From positions 2,424,071 through 2,488,070 of the forward strand of contig SIJG01000011.1 in the NCBI GenBank assembly GCA_023374025.1: 64,000 nt of DNA. The letters run 5' to 3'. The notes beneath the pieces were generated by a model that was not told the origin of the DNA, made no database searches, and worked only from the letters and a program-made list of their open reading frames with translations. How positions within the stretch are numbered: the first letter of the stretch is position 1; every line of letters begins with the position of its first letter. The position numbers and the translations under genes were made by a program. Of this stretch, positions 13,228 to 24,929 are shown in pieces. Origin of the DNA: Heterodera schachtii. Its lineage: Eukaryota; Nematoda; Chromadorea; Rhabditida; Heteroderidae.

Positions 13228-13610
13228 ATGCATTATTTAATCTCTTTTCGTTCTCTCACCTTTTTCTCTTTCTCTCTCATTTCCACCTCTCTAATGTTCT
13301 CTCTCTTCTTCTTTTTTTCTCTCTCTCTCTGCTTTCTCTCTCTCTCTTTCTCTTTCCCTTTGCTCTTTCTCTCCCTTCGTTCTCTCTCTCACTTTCTCCT
13401 ATTTCTTTCTCTCTCTTCCTTAACCCTCTCTCCATTCGCTCTCTCTTTCTACTGCTCTCTCTTTTTATCTTTCTGCTTTCTCTCTCTCTTCGCTTTGTCT
13501 GACCTCTCTCTTCTCTCTGTCTCTCTTTCCTTCTCTTTTCCTTCTCTCTCTCTCTCTCTCTCTCTCACGTCCTCTCATCTCTGTCTCTCTCTCACGGTTC
13601 TCTAATTTCT
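13228..13610 (+). repeat. CT-rich polypyrimidine microsatellite
   Basis: Nearly 400 bp composed of CT repeats broken by TTT and single purines, ending in a pure (CT)n run at about 13543-13565. A 125-codon open frame reading almost only S, L and F is a by-product of the (CT)n text and not a gene. Such tracts have a purine-only opposite strand and can in principle form triplex DNA. Confidence 0.9.
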
Positions 13611-13679
13611 TCTCAGAATCTCTTCATTCTTCCCCTCTCTTGCTTCTTTTTTCATCTCTCTATAGTTTTCCTCTTCTTC

Positions 13680-13975
13680 TCATTTCTACACACCCATCAT
13701 AAACATAAACAAACTTGCACGCATTAATCCTGCGTGACAACCGCACTCGTTACCCATTCTAACCCTCCAACCCGCGCCGACAGAGAAACAAACACTGCAC
13801 TCTCTTTACCACCCAACCTTTCTCTATTACGCTTCAATTATATTTTTTAATTTTCTGTTTCTCTCCTCTATGAAAACAAAACACCATTTTAGGCGCTAAT
13901 TCAAAAGGGCAAAAAGTGGGCGGAGCTTCGCCTCACTTAATATATAGTAAGGGATTCTCTATAGACGATTCATAT
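13680..13975. other. C-rich, less AT-rich flank of the CT tract
   Basis: An unusual patch of moderate GC content, poor in G on the plus strand ('caaccgcactcgttacccat'). Near 13918-13934 lies the small palindrome-like 'gggcggagcttcgcctc', whose arms GGCG and CGCC can pair. No coding frame or RNA gene is recognised. It may be the edge of an interspersed repeat, but no second copy is in the window. Confidence 0.4.
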
Positions 13976-14800
13976 GCCAGGCCCCTTATTAAAGCCAACA
14001 AAATTGGAGTTTCTACGAATTTAAAATTTTTCTTTTAGCATTAATGAATGAAAGTTTTTACAATCTAACATTGTGAATTGCTGATTATTTTGATTAATAT
14101 TTTTAATTTATTTTTGGAATGTAAATTATTTTAGCTATCTTTATCATGGTTCTTTAATTTTTTAAACGTTGTTGTTTTAATTATTACTTTTTTAGTTTAT
14201 TTCTGTTTTCAAGAGGTCATCTCGTGCGCAGAAGAGAGTAATGCAGCTGTGTTGTGAGTTCGTAATGCAGACGTTTATATAAGTTTCATAATATTAAAAA
14301 ATGTATATAATTACTTTGATTGTCCTTGAATTGTGCTCAAACATTTAATTTTAAGTTTTATTTATTTTTTGTTTTTCTTATTATTTTAATAGAAAAGAAA
14401 TTATAATAAATAGTTTATAAAATAAAAGTAATTTCAAAAAAAATGATTTTTTAATTCACTTAATCATATAATTTCATGTTTTTCTTATCTGCTGCTGTAA
14501 TATTGGAAAAAATTTATATGTAATTATATAGATTTAAAATTTTAAATTACATTACCATGATAAACTTATATATGCATAAATATTCAATTCAATTAAAGTT
14601 ATTTTTCTGTTTAATAATTTTGATTATATTTTCAAAATAATCTCATGAGTTTCGTATTCTTCAATGGGAGAACTTTGATTCAAATTCTGATACTGTTGCT
14701 GTATAAAATGGATGCTTAGAATTAGTTAAAATTTCTAAATGTAAAAATTAGTTTTATTTTTTTATTAATCAGAATTTTTTTTTTATATTTATATGGCGCC
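13976..14800. other. non-coding DNA, nothing recognised
   Basis: T-rich with no gene. The patch at 14215-14275 is GC-richer but has no partner. Confidence 0.5.
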
Positions 14801-15272
14801 CTGAAAATGCGTCAGTGGAAAAAGCGTCAGTAGAAAATGCCTTAATGAAATTTTTCTTGTCGTAAAAATAAGTTCCTTTGGTTTTCAAGGGCACTGGCTA
14901 CGATTCCGGCATTTATTACTGCCAATTCCGAACCCCTGACTTGAATTCGAACAAAAAGTCGAAAAGTCTAAATTTTCGAATTTAACTTTTTGGTTCTAAA
15001 ACATCATAAATGATCTCTTATTGAAGGATTGATGGCTTTAAGTTTGTTTCCGTGTATTTAACCGATTAAAAAACCCTAATTTCGAAATTTTACTTTCGAC
15101 TTTTTGTTCGAATTCGGATCCAGGGTTCGGAATTCAGAAACGATGTTCTTATAGATTTTACTTCTATATTACAATAAAATACTATAGAATTTTATTTTAA
15201 AATATTTGTATCACTGACGCATTTTCTTCTGACGCATTTTTTACTGACGCATTTTCTACTGACGCATTTTCC
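14801..15272. mobile_element. foldback-type element with tandem 16-bp words at both ends
   Basis: The left end carries 'gaaaatgcgtcagt' and a degenerate second copy. The right end carries the reverse complement four times ('actgacgcattttct' type, 15212-15271) at about 16-bp spacing. Inside, 14924-14967 and 15092-15134 form a second inverted pair: 'ttcgaacaaaaagtcgaaa' faces its reverse complement, and 'ccgaacccctg' faces 'ccagggttcgg'. Long inverted arms built from short tandem words are typical of Foldback-like elements. A 7-of-9 match, 'tttatatgg' on the left against 'tttatgtag' on the right, may be a decayed 9-bp target duplication. There is no coding capacity. Confidence 0.7.
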
Positions 15273-15314
15273 GATCACGATTTATGTAGTATGTCCTACA
15301 GACTAATTCATTTT

Positions 15315-15865
15315 TTCCTAATTGTTCTTCTTTTGAGCACGTTTCATTTTAATTTCTAGGATTTAAAATTATTTTTTTCATCTATGTATAAAAATAAAAT
15401 ATTTTTATCTGCATTTTAAAGATTTTTGATTTGAGAAATCGAACCTTTAATAAGATTAATATTGTTGCATAATCATAGGATTAATATTTTTAAATTATTA
15501 TTAATATTATGGCTAATGTTAAATTGCGAAAAGAGCAAAGATTATGAAGATTAATGATCTTATACAATCTTGCCTCTCTTCCAATAATTCTTCGATATCG
15601 TAGACCTTTTATAGAGGAGCTGTTATTATTAATTTTTTGAAATTTCTTGACAATTTTAAATATTCATATGGATTTAAATATTGTTTTTTAAATCGTATAT
15701 TTTTTTCAAGCTGCTTTAATTATATTTTTCTGTTTTTTTAATTATTTTTTTGATACTTATTTAAGAAGCCGAACGATTTACTTTTTAAGCTTTTTACATT
15801 TTTTACAAGAATCCTTTTATGCATTTTATCATATATAAAATTTTATTATTTTTTGTAAATCATTA
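15315..15865 (+). repeat. dispersed repeat R4, copy 2 (longer form)
   Basis: Near-identical partner of 8226-8625, with about 150 bp extra at 15675-15822. It begins 43 bp after the right end of the foldback element. Differences from copy 1 include single-base indels that break the only open frame. Confidence 0.85.
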
Positions 15866-18800
15866 TTATCTTCAAATTAATAAAATATTATTTTTTAATT
15901 ATTTTCTCATCATTAAATTTGCGTGTTTTTGGTAGTTAATAACATAAATTTATAAGTACATTGTAATTTTTTGCTTCTTTTTACGTCCCACGTTAATATC
16001 AAAAATTATTAAATTTTAATTAATTACTTCTTTCTTTTGTAACTTCTTTAAATAAAATTATACCCTAGAAATAACAATTATCGAACAAATCTTCGAGAGC
16101 ACAAAATTATTATTATTATTTATTCATATAAAGGATTATATTAATTTTTCTTTCGTTATGAAATGTTTTTAATTTGTTTATTTAAATTTATTTATTAATA
16201 AATGTTCATTAGTTTAACATCTATTACAAAAAGTAAGCTTAAAATTAAAAAATATAGCTTTTTCTTTAATTGATGTACAAAATGTCTTAATTATTTTGTT
16301 TTTACTTTAAGGCATTAATTAATTATTTTTTGGAATATTGAGCTGTTCGCAAAACATTAAATTCAGGTCCAGTCTATGCTTTTTAAAATATCAAACTCTA
16401 ATTTTATGTATAAAAATATTAATAATTCTAATTTATAACAATTATGTTTTATAATAAATGAAGTTCGTATCATTCGGATCCTTCAAAAAAAATTATTTTC
16501 TTTTACACTTCTTGACGGGTGATTTACGAGAAGGAAATTTTTCATTGTTTTTCCCTAGTTAATTATATTGAAAATTATAATTATTCATTTTTTGATGCTG
16601 TTATTCATTAAATTAGATAGTTTATCATATATATGTTATACAGTTATTTATTTGGCCAAAAATTAAGTAAAATAAATAAAAATTTTGAAAATTTTCTTAA
16701 AACAGAATTAAAATTTTACCTTGGCGATATCTACAAAAAGCTCTAATTTTCTTCAAAAAATAGAAGGTATTACTTGAAAAATTAAAAAAAATTTGAATAA
16801 AACATATTCAGAACTCTAATAAAACAAATCTTAAACTAAATTGCAAAAAAAAATTTAAAAAATTGAAAAAAAAGGTTAAAAAACAAAAAAACAATACAAA
16901 TAATAAAAAACAATTAAAATTATTGAATCAATTAAACCGATAAACAAAACTAAAAATACTAATATTAAATTAAAACCTTATATTTTGCAAATAAAAATTT
17001 TCATTAAAATAAAAACTTTTAAAAAATAATAACCTTTAATAGGAAAAGTTAGTTTGTAAAACTAAAAAAATATTTAAATTTTTTCCCACTGAATTAAAAA
17101 CAAAAATTTTAATAATAAAATAAAATTCATTAAAAAATAAAAAAAATTCCTCTGTCTTCTTTTTTTAATTAATTATCTGCTAATTTTTGTTGAAAAGGAT
17201 TGATACCGTTTTCCAAATTAAAAAATTAATCTTTTATTAAATATGAAGAGGATTTGTTTTATCTTTCATTTTATTATTTTTAAACGCAAATTATGTTAAT
17301 GGTCTATTGAAAATTCTACTAATTTATTCATGTTTTTAATATTAATTAAAATATATTCGATTATCCATTTTTTTTCTAGTGACCAGGACATCTAATTCTT
17401 TTTTCTCGGTCGAATGAAGATGCTCAAGCTCTTGGCAAAAATTTTTTATCAACGGATATTTATTTTAATTTTAAAATTAATTTTTCAATTATATAACAAA
17501 ATTAACTGTTTCGTCGGTGGCATTGTTAGCGCTTTTTTAAGTTTGTCATTTTTATATAATCATGGATTAGCCATGGTTCTGTAATGACAATGAACATTGG
17601 GTTTTATGAACTACATTATGTTTTACTTATTCAAATACATATTGAAGAATTAATTTTTTTTACTTAATTTAAACTTATTAAAAAAAAAGAATAATATATA
17701 ATTGTTGGTCATAGATTATATATTTAAATAAATAATGAAAGAAAATTTATTAACCTAGTTATTCAGTATCATTGAAATTTTTTTAAAACCTATGATACCA
17801 CAAAAAGAATTTTGTAACCGTATTATATTATGTTTGTGTATCAGTTTACTTAATAATTTGATCTAGGTGAATATTATATATTTTAGTAAAAAAGAAATTA
17901 ATTTAACTAGGCGAAACTTTTTATCCTTTTACGTATAAATTGGTTTAACTTAAAATTATTATTTTCGATTTATTTAGGTTTATCTTTTTGCTTTGAACTT
18001 AATTTTGCAAATTTTTATTTTTTAATTTGAATTTTTTAAATTAGTCTTTTTAGCGTAATCTTTGACAAATTTGATATAATATATGCAATGTAAAATTTTT
18101 CTCGGCTATTCCCAATTTTATCAAAGAACACTTTTCGGGCTTTGTTCTTTATCTATTGTCTCTATTTTTGATACAATTTTTTATCCAAAATTTTTTATAG
18201 ACAAATATAAATAAAAATAATTAAATTTCCAATAATTTTTATTTCAACCGGTTTAAATCTATATTTACTTGATTATTTTAACTTTCATTTGGCTTTTATT
18301 TTAACAGACTGCTTCACAGACTGCTTCAAATGACCCAGTTTTCCATTTCATAAATTCTCAGGATTTCCTCATTATTAAATTCAATTTTGAATTAAATGGA
18401 AAACCGTGGTATCATGCTTTTCATTAAAAAATCAGTAAGGTTTAATTTCTGTATATTAATTTTTATGCGGTTTTTTTTTACTTTTTGTTTAATCATTAAA
18501 TTCATTCATTAAATTTATAAGAGAAAATTACGCATTTAAAAGTTGATTTTAATAAGAAGATGATGATTATGTTCAATCTTTATTTTAAATTGTATTTAAT
18601 ATAAAATTAAATTTTTTCGCTTATAATTGCTTGTTTTTGTGTGTAAAGCGTTATGAATTCAATGATTTATTTAGCTTTTAATGGATAAATTATTGCATTT
18701 AAATTTATTGATACGAATTGTCTTCTTTAATCCTTTAATATGTATTTCAAAAAATGGTATTTACTTAATTAAATTTGAAAACACTAATTTTTTTTCTTAC

Positions 18801-19521
18801 ATTTTGGGTATTAAATAATTTTAATCTCAATAAACGGGTTATGTCTTTTCCATTTAATTGCAGACTGATTTTTAAATGATATTCAAACTGAATAATATAA
18901 ACTTCTCAAATTGTGATTCTGAGCCTATGCTTCAGCATGCGCACATAATTAATACTCAAATTTATATGTTAAGTATTCATTTTTTAGATAAAATTTTAAT
19001 TTAATCATTTTAGTTTAATTCCTTTGTATTTCATTACATTCAATAAACATTCATTATTCATCAAATATATAAAAAGCAAATATTCAATATGATAATTTAG
19101 TTATTTTTAATTATTTTGATAAATATGGAAATAGACTTTGCCTTAAAGTAATTAAACGCTCTTGCTAAATTAATATCAAATAAATTGCTAATTCTGAAGA
19201 AATAAAGAAAAGATTAATTTTATTTTTTTAATATTATTCAATAAATTTTATCGCATTCCGATGGCGTTTCGACTTACTTAACAGACTTCGTTCAAAGATG
19301 ATAAAATTTAGCAACATGTTTGAATATAATAAAAATTAAGAATTCTGGTTAGGTATAAGTTCGTTTTTCTTTCAAGTAATTTTTGGGATTTATTTGTTTA
19401 GATATTTTATTTTTTAGATATTTTATTTTCAAATGGTGTATTATTATTTATAAATTATCTTCTTAAATGTTGAATGATTTTTATTGCTATGACTAATTGG
19501 AAAAATAAAGTGAATTCTTAT
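15866..19521. other. T-rich non-coding DNA with an A-rich island
   Basis: About 3.7 kb without a gene. Between roughly 16660 and 17150 the plus strand is strongly A-rich (runs such as 'aaaaaaaacaattaaaatta' style text), with T-rich DNA on both sides and a sharp switch near 17150 at 'cctctgtcttctttttttaa'. No repeat partner was recognised. Confidence 0.5.
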
Positions 19522-19793
19522 CAGGGGTGTGCGAAATTTCGTGTCGTTTTCGTGTCGTCCCTTTTTTTCGTCACTTTTTGAGTTTCGTTTTCGTGTTTTC
19601 GTTTTCGCGTTTTAAAATTTGAATTTTCGTTTCGTTTTCGTTTTCGTCAGACGGAATTTGGACGAAAAATACAAAAAAATTTACACCCTTAAGAATGACC
19701 ATTTTGGGAAAAAAACAAGCAATCTCGTGGAAGTTTGCTACAGATTATCATATTTTTCTTTACAAAATTCATTGAAAATTCCAAAATTCTTCC

Positions 19794-19817
19794 CGGCGGC
19801 GCCTGTCGGCACCGCCG
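19794..19817 (-). other. GC-rich hairpin, copy 1
   Basis: On the minus strand this reads CGGCGGTGCC-GACA-GGCGCCGCCG, ten pairs with one T.G wobble closing a 4-nt loop. It is in a very AT-poor island inside the element and recurs at 19980, 28454, 28587, 56732 and 57311. Confidence 0.75.
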
Positions 19818-19979
19818 ACCCCCAAAATTCTCCTAAAATTTTCAATATTTTTTTAAATGTAGGTTTTTTGCCGGCAAATTCTCATTTTCACGCATGAAAT
19901 TCTTTTAAAAAGACGGAAATTCCTGAAAAATTTGGCTTATTTCTAACAAAATTCAATAGAAATTCTTAATATTTTCTCT

Positions 19980-20003
19980 CGGCGGCGCCTATCGGCACCG
20001 CCG
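19980..20003 (-). other. GC-rich hairpin, copy 2
   Basis: The minus strand reads CGGCGGTGCC-GATA-GGCGCCGCCG. Arms are identical to copy 1, and the loop differs by one base. The copies lie about 185 bp apart in similar flanking text ('aaaattcaatagaaattctt' versus 'aaaattcattgaaaattcca'). Confidence 0.75.
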
Positions 20004-20468
20004 GACACTCTCCCCTCGCCCATTCACCAAATTTTTTTGGAAAAATACGCCACAAAAAATGTTAAAAATCTGATTTTTTGATTCCGGAATACACTGAAAT
20101 TTATGATTTGCTTATGTCCTCCCCAAAATTGCTAAAACCGATAATGGGAGACTAAAAATATAATATTTAATACATTCTGATCGAATAAATTGTAAAAATA
20201 ATAGATTTGAAGCAATTTTTTCAAACGTTCTTATTTTTGAGCCTAAAATCTTATTTCTTGGCCTTGGTGTTCTTATTTTGTTTTGGATTAAATTAGTTCA
20301 AAAAAAATTTTGTGTTTTTCGTGTCGTTTCGTACAAAAACGGCTATTTTCCTGGTAGCAGTTTCTTTTGTGTGATGTGATAAATGCGGACTCTTCCCCTT
20401 GTGCCTATGTGGTATTGGAGGATAAAGAGAGTGATTTCGCCCAAAACATCTTTTACTCCATGGTGAGC

Positions 20469-21164
20469 CGAAGTTACAAAAGTATCAATGTGGGGGAAGT
20501 TACAAAAAGTATCAATGATTGAAATATTTAAATTTAATTATTATTTAAATTTAATTTGCTAAATAATACATCATAACTTAGCTTAAACTAGTCAAATTAA
20601 TTAAACTTAGTATTTAGCGACAGCTTCAAGTATCCTCTACTACTTATGTAATTTTTAAAAAATTAGTAAAAAACTTACAAAAAGTTGTAACCAAAAAAGC
20701 TCAAAAAATTTAGACTCAACAATTTTGGCCCTAACTTTTTTGAAATTCAATAAAATTTTTCGAAATTTAGCAGATTAATAGAATAATCTTTAGGCGATAT
20801 AATTATATAAACAAACTTAATATTGGTTGTTTAAGAAAAAAAGTACAGAAAGAATTAACAGGGTCATATTTTTATGGTCATCCATAAAATGTAAGTTCGT
20901 TTAAATGCATGAAAATTGTTCAAATATTTAATTAATCACATTGAACTTGATATGAAAAATAGCCTAAAGATTTCTCTATCATTCAGTTAAATTTCGAAAA
21001 ATACTTGAAACTGTCGCTAAATACTAAGTTTAATTAATTTGACTAGTTTAAGCTACGTTTGATGTATTATTTAGCAAATTAAATTTAAATAATAATTAAA
21101 TTTAAATATTTCAATCATTGATACTTTTTGTAACTTCGCCCACATTGATACTTTTGTAACTTCG
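20469..21164. mobile_element. foldback/long-TIR element with ~165-bp inverted arms
   Basis: The left arm 20469-20633 and the reverse complement of the right arm 21001-21164 agree almost base for base, with a handful of mismatches such as 'aacttagc' against 'aacgtagc'. A second, more diverged inverted pair, 20755-20797 and 20959-21001, continues inward from the right arm. On the left it is separated from the outer arm by about 120 bp, suggesting an insertion there or a deletion on the right. The ends carry tandem words ('aagttacaaaagtatcaatg'): two on the left, three including a partial one on the right. No coding frame or target duplication was found, and the strands could fold into a single long hairpin. 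Confidence 0.8.
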
Positions 21165-22140
21165 CCCACATTGATACGTGCGTTTATTAACTATTTAGGA
21201 ATTTTGAATTTGCCTCAGAGCCTGTTTATAAAATATAACAAATTATATAGTTTATATTCAAGTAGGACTATAAATTTTTTTGTAGATATTAATTAATGAT
21301 TTTAAACATTTTATATAAAATATTGAAATCTTTTTGGTATTTTAAATCTTAAATGGAATATCAAATTGATAATATTTTGTGCTTTATGAATGGGTTTTTT
21401 AATTTTAAATCATTTTTCACTTTAAGTAAAACTTCTCTTGCGATTTCAGTTCATAGCTGATTAGACTTATGCTTTATTGCATTGAAAACACCCAATCGAT
21501 TTTTAACATATAAAAAAATAAATAATATATTTATAATTGTTTAAATTGAAGAAGGTTCAAAAATATTATTGTTCTTCCTATTGTTTCTTCTGAATACATT
21601 TGGTTTCACCAATTTTATTTACAGAAAATTTTCTTTTTTCTCATATGTAAAACCGTAATGTAAACAAGCATTTTAATAAAAATGCGGAAAAAAGACAAAC
21701 AAGATTACAAAAATTATTATAAGTACATTTTAAGAAATAATCTTAATTTAATTTCATTAATATTGTTAATTTTTAGATTTTTATTAATATGTAACCATTT
21801 GTTTGTTTAAAAATTCTTAATTCTCAGCTTCAAACATTTTTATACTAACTTCTCTTTTTTGAAATGCGACTAATATTTTATGAATTGTAATATTTCTATT
21901 ATCTTCAATTAAAAATTTATTATTTCCTTACTAATATTTATGGTGATTTTTAGTCCTATTCTCTTTCAATTTTATAATATTTAGTTTCAAATTAGTTTAA
22001 ACTATTATATTTTTAAAAGGCCCAATGGTGATGTCACTCCTTAGTACGTATTTTTGGTACTGCCTGATTTACTCTAGCACCTTTTTTCGTGCCTGATCAT
22101 CACCTCCTAGATTTTATTTCCGTGATTCTTATAAAATCTA
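21165..22140. other. non-coding DNA, nothing recognised
   Basis: AT-rich. The patch at 22018-22110 is more complex ('gatgtcactccttagtacgt') but has no open frame and no partner. Confidence 0.5.
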
Positions 22141-22255
22141 AATTTTATAAATAATTTTGGGGCGCCGTGTGCATTCTTTTTGTGAGCCCTTTCAATTCCA
22201 ATCAATGAGGAGTTTATGAGCATAATTTTGCCTTAGTCGTAGTTGTTTTTTAATT
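22141..22255 (-). repeat. dispersed repeat R2, copy 2 (inverted)
   Basis: Reverse-complement partner of 1030-1150; the 'ggggcgccgtgt' and 'aatgaggagtttatg' blocks are the clearest anchors. Confidence 0.6.
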
Positions 22256-22971
22256 TTTAGTCTTCGTAATTAATATTTTTATTTATTTGGCTATTGCTTA
22301 TACTTTTTTGTTTTTGCTTATCAATCTTTTTAAGTATAGTTCATTATAATTTATTTTTCCACTCATGGCCAGATCGTTGCTACAGAAGCTTAAAGGATAT
22401 TAAATAACTAAAAGTTTTTTTAATACAAATTATTGAATAAATATATAAAATGAATTTACTTCATATTTCGTGGTTTATCTGTAGTTGTTCCACAAAGGCA
22501 GTAAGATTTAGATCTCGATGAAGAAAATACCTAAGAGTTTATAAACTTCATTTATTCACTCACACTTGTAATTAACTTTTCCTTGAATATATTATTGAAT
22601 TTTACGAGCATTATACATCACGAGATTTTAAATCAACATACTTTTTTTAATATTTCTTGTAAATTCCTTGCGCATTTTCCACTTACTCTTAGATTTCATA
22701 GATATTATTGTATACCTTGATTAATTTATTTGTATATATGGTGAGCCCCTTTCATAAAGAAAAATGCAATTAACTCATTAATTTTTTCTTTTTGAATTGT
22801 TTTAGCTTTGATTTTTTATTTAGATTTAATTTAAAAGTAATAAAATCGATTAATTATCTATATTTTTTTAGAAAATTTAATGTTCCTTTATCACAAGACA
22901 AATTGGACACCTACCAACTCTATGAAACCATCTTTACACTTATAAAATGTAAAATATTAATTTTTTATTAT
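22256..22971. other. non-coding DNA, nothing recognised
   Basis: AT-rich flank of the following MITE. An open frame that starts at 22792 runs into the element and is not a gene. Confidence 0.5.
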
Positions 22972-22979
22972 AATATATA

Positions 22980-23602
22980 CAGGGCTGCAAAAAATATGCA
23001 CAAAAAGTGGCCAAAATATACGCATAAATATGCAAATAAAGTCGCGAAATATGCACTAAATATGCACAAAAATCGCAAAATATGCACCAAATATGCACAA
23101 AAAAACTTGAAAATTAGGGGTGCAAATTAACTTTAAAAAATTTTTTTCATTAGTACGCTTGACAATGGGCTACAGTTCTTTTATAAAATTCTCTTAGCAA
23201 ATATTGACATTTTTAAATCAAAAATTTTGTCATGAAAAAAAAAATTTGGGGGAAGAAGTTTTGAGAAAATTTTCCAATTCTTAGTGGTGTGTTTTTTAAA
23301 AATTTTCGGTCGATTCTTAGGGGTATATTTTTCTGAATTTTTAGGGCCGATTCTTAGGGGTGTATTTTCCGTTTTTATTGCATTTTTGTTAACAAATTTC
23401 CAGAAAATGGCAAAATATGCATAAAAATGCAGAAAAACCCAAAATATGCAAAATATGCATAAAGGCCCAAAATATGCAAAAATATGCAAATAAAAGTCCC
23501 GATTTTTATAAGCAAACACAAAAAAGAAAGTGTTTTTCCTACTATTTAGAGCATAGAGAAGCCAGGAAAAAAATATGCTTTTGCATATTTTTTGCAGCCC
23601 TG
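22980..23602. mobile_element. hAT-type MITE, ATATGCA word family (complete)
   Basis: Perfect 21-bp terminal inverted repeats start CAGGGCTGCAAAAAATATGC. The element is flanked by an exact 8-bp target duplication, 'aatatata', at 22972-22979 and 23603-23610. Eight-bp duplications and CAGGG-type ends are hallmarks of the hAT superfamily. Subterminal zones on both sides are filled with the word ATATGCA (about a dozen copies, and none of ATATGTA or ATATGGA). The centre holds three boxes of the 'TTCTTAGGGGTGTA' type at 36-37-bp spacing (from 23277, 23314 and 23351). It encodes no transposase, so it is non-autonomous. Open frames on both strands inside are repeat by-products. Confidence 0.9.
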
Positions 23603-23610
23603 AATATATA

Positions 23611-24929
23611 TTTATTTATATTTAAATTAATTTTCGAATAATTCTTTATAACCTTAATTACTGATGGAAATTATATATTTTTATTAATTAATATTGATAA
23701 AATTATAGTTTTTCTCCAGTATATTTTTCCAGATGGAATATGTTTTAATCAAAATAAAAAAATTTTCAATTTGGGTATTAATATATTTTTTTGTTTTTAA
23801 ATATTTAAATTATTCGCAAGAATTCTATTTTTTATGTTTCATCATGAGAATCAAACAATTTTAATTACATTATTTTAATTATATAACTTGTTAATATTTC
23901 TTCCTAAAAATTCTTGGTTATTTCAACTAATTGAATATTTCATACAAGTTGGGTTAAAAGAAAATGTTAAGAAAAATTAATTCCCTTTCTTCTTTCTTAT
24001 ATATGTAATCGTTTCTGTCATTTACTTTTATTAAATTGAAACATCGTATTAATTTCGTTATTTTGATTTATTTTTAAGTAATTTTATATTTTGTGAGCAA
24101 TTTCATAAATTTCTCCATTTTCTGAGACAATTATTTATTACGATTATAAATATAATTTTAGAATCATTGGGGTTTCTTGACTTGCTCTTGTCACTATTAG
24201 TGTAGTTTGTAGAGACTATTATTTTTAATTTTACAAAATTTTCGTCGTTGTGAAGTCGGATGTGCAAAAAAAGGTAAATAAAAGTGCAGTCACGGCCGTG
24301 TAATGTTTTAAAATGTTTCGTTAAAGATATGTTTTTAAATTAAATTCATCTAATTTAAAAAAATTTGTTTGAGTTTTAAGTTTTGAATTAAAATATAAAA
24401 GATTAACGCTTCTTTTGTTTTTTATTATGGTCTTATCTTTTCAAATAATAAAAGTTTACTATTTTTTTATTTAATGCATTCGATTTGCTAAAATACTTTA
24501 TTTTTATTATAATAAGGAATATAATTTCTATTAAAATAGTTTTGTTGAATTTATTTTATAATGTTTATTTTTTTATTTTGATGAGAGAATATTGATATTT
24601 ATTAAACAAACATTGGGGAAAAGCCTTTGAAGCATATCCAACACTCCATTAGTGCCGATAAATAGCGTTTTTAACGCTCAAAAGTATTGGAGTAAAAAAA
24701 TTATTTTCTTTACAGCGTTTTATTATTATTTTTTGTGCCGAAGTACATAATGGGTCTTCGCTGAGAAATTTTTTAGAATATAATAAGATCAAAAACTAAT
24801 TGTGCATTGAAAATTGGAATTTTTATTTTTTAATTAATCAATTAATTATATTTTTTAAATATTACTTTTTCAATCTTTTGCTTATTTAGCATGTTAATTG
24901 TTTTTAGTATTACTCATGCATATAAATGA
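23611..24929. other. non-coding DNA, nothing recognised
   Basis: About 1.3 kb of T-rich DNA. The patch at 24240-24305 ('gtgcagtcacggccgtgtaa') and a small inverted repeat 'agcgtttttaacgct' near 24665 are isolated and unexplained. Confidence 0.5.

Larger units (their letters stand above)
19522..20340 (+). mobile_element. hAT-like element, CGTTTTCGT word family (right end lost)
   Basis: It opens with 'caggggtgtgcgaaatttcg', then the word CGTTTTCGT/GTGTCG is repeated to about 19650, followed by a reverse-orientation 'TTCTTAGGGGTGTA' box (19683-19700). Next come two ~185-bp-spaced copies of a GC-rich hairpin (19794-19817, 19980-20003), and CGTGTCGTTTCGT text recurs at 20317-20333. The first 190 bp match 38020-38276 in inverted orientation, terminus included. 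The expected inverted right terminus is missing and no 8-bp duplication can be assigned. A 92-codon frame inside (19619-19897) is accidental repeat translation. Confidence 0.65.

Noticed and set aside
13228..13605. 125-codon frame of S, L and F
   Set aside because: Pure translation of a CT microsatellite.
22792..23641. Several frames of 74-112 codons on both strands
   Set aside because: They follow the ATATGCA word zones of the MITE; overlapping frames on both strands are a sign of repeat translation.
24660..24680. Small inverted repeat AGCGTT-TTT-AACGCT as a regulatory site
   Set aside because: Isolated short palindromes are frequent; no context supports a function.
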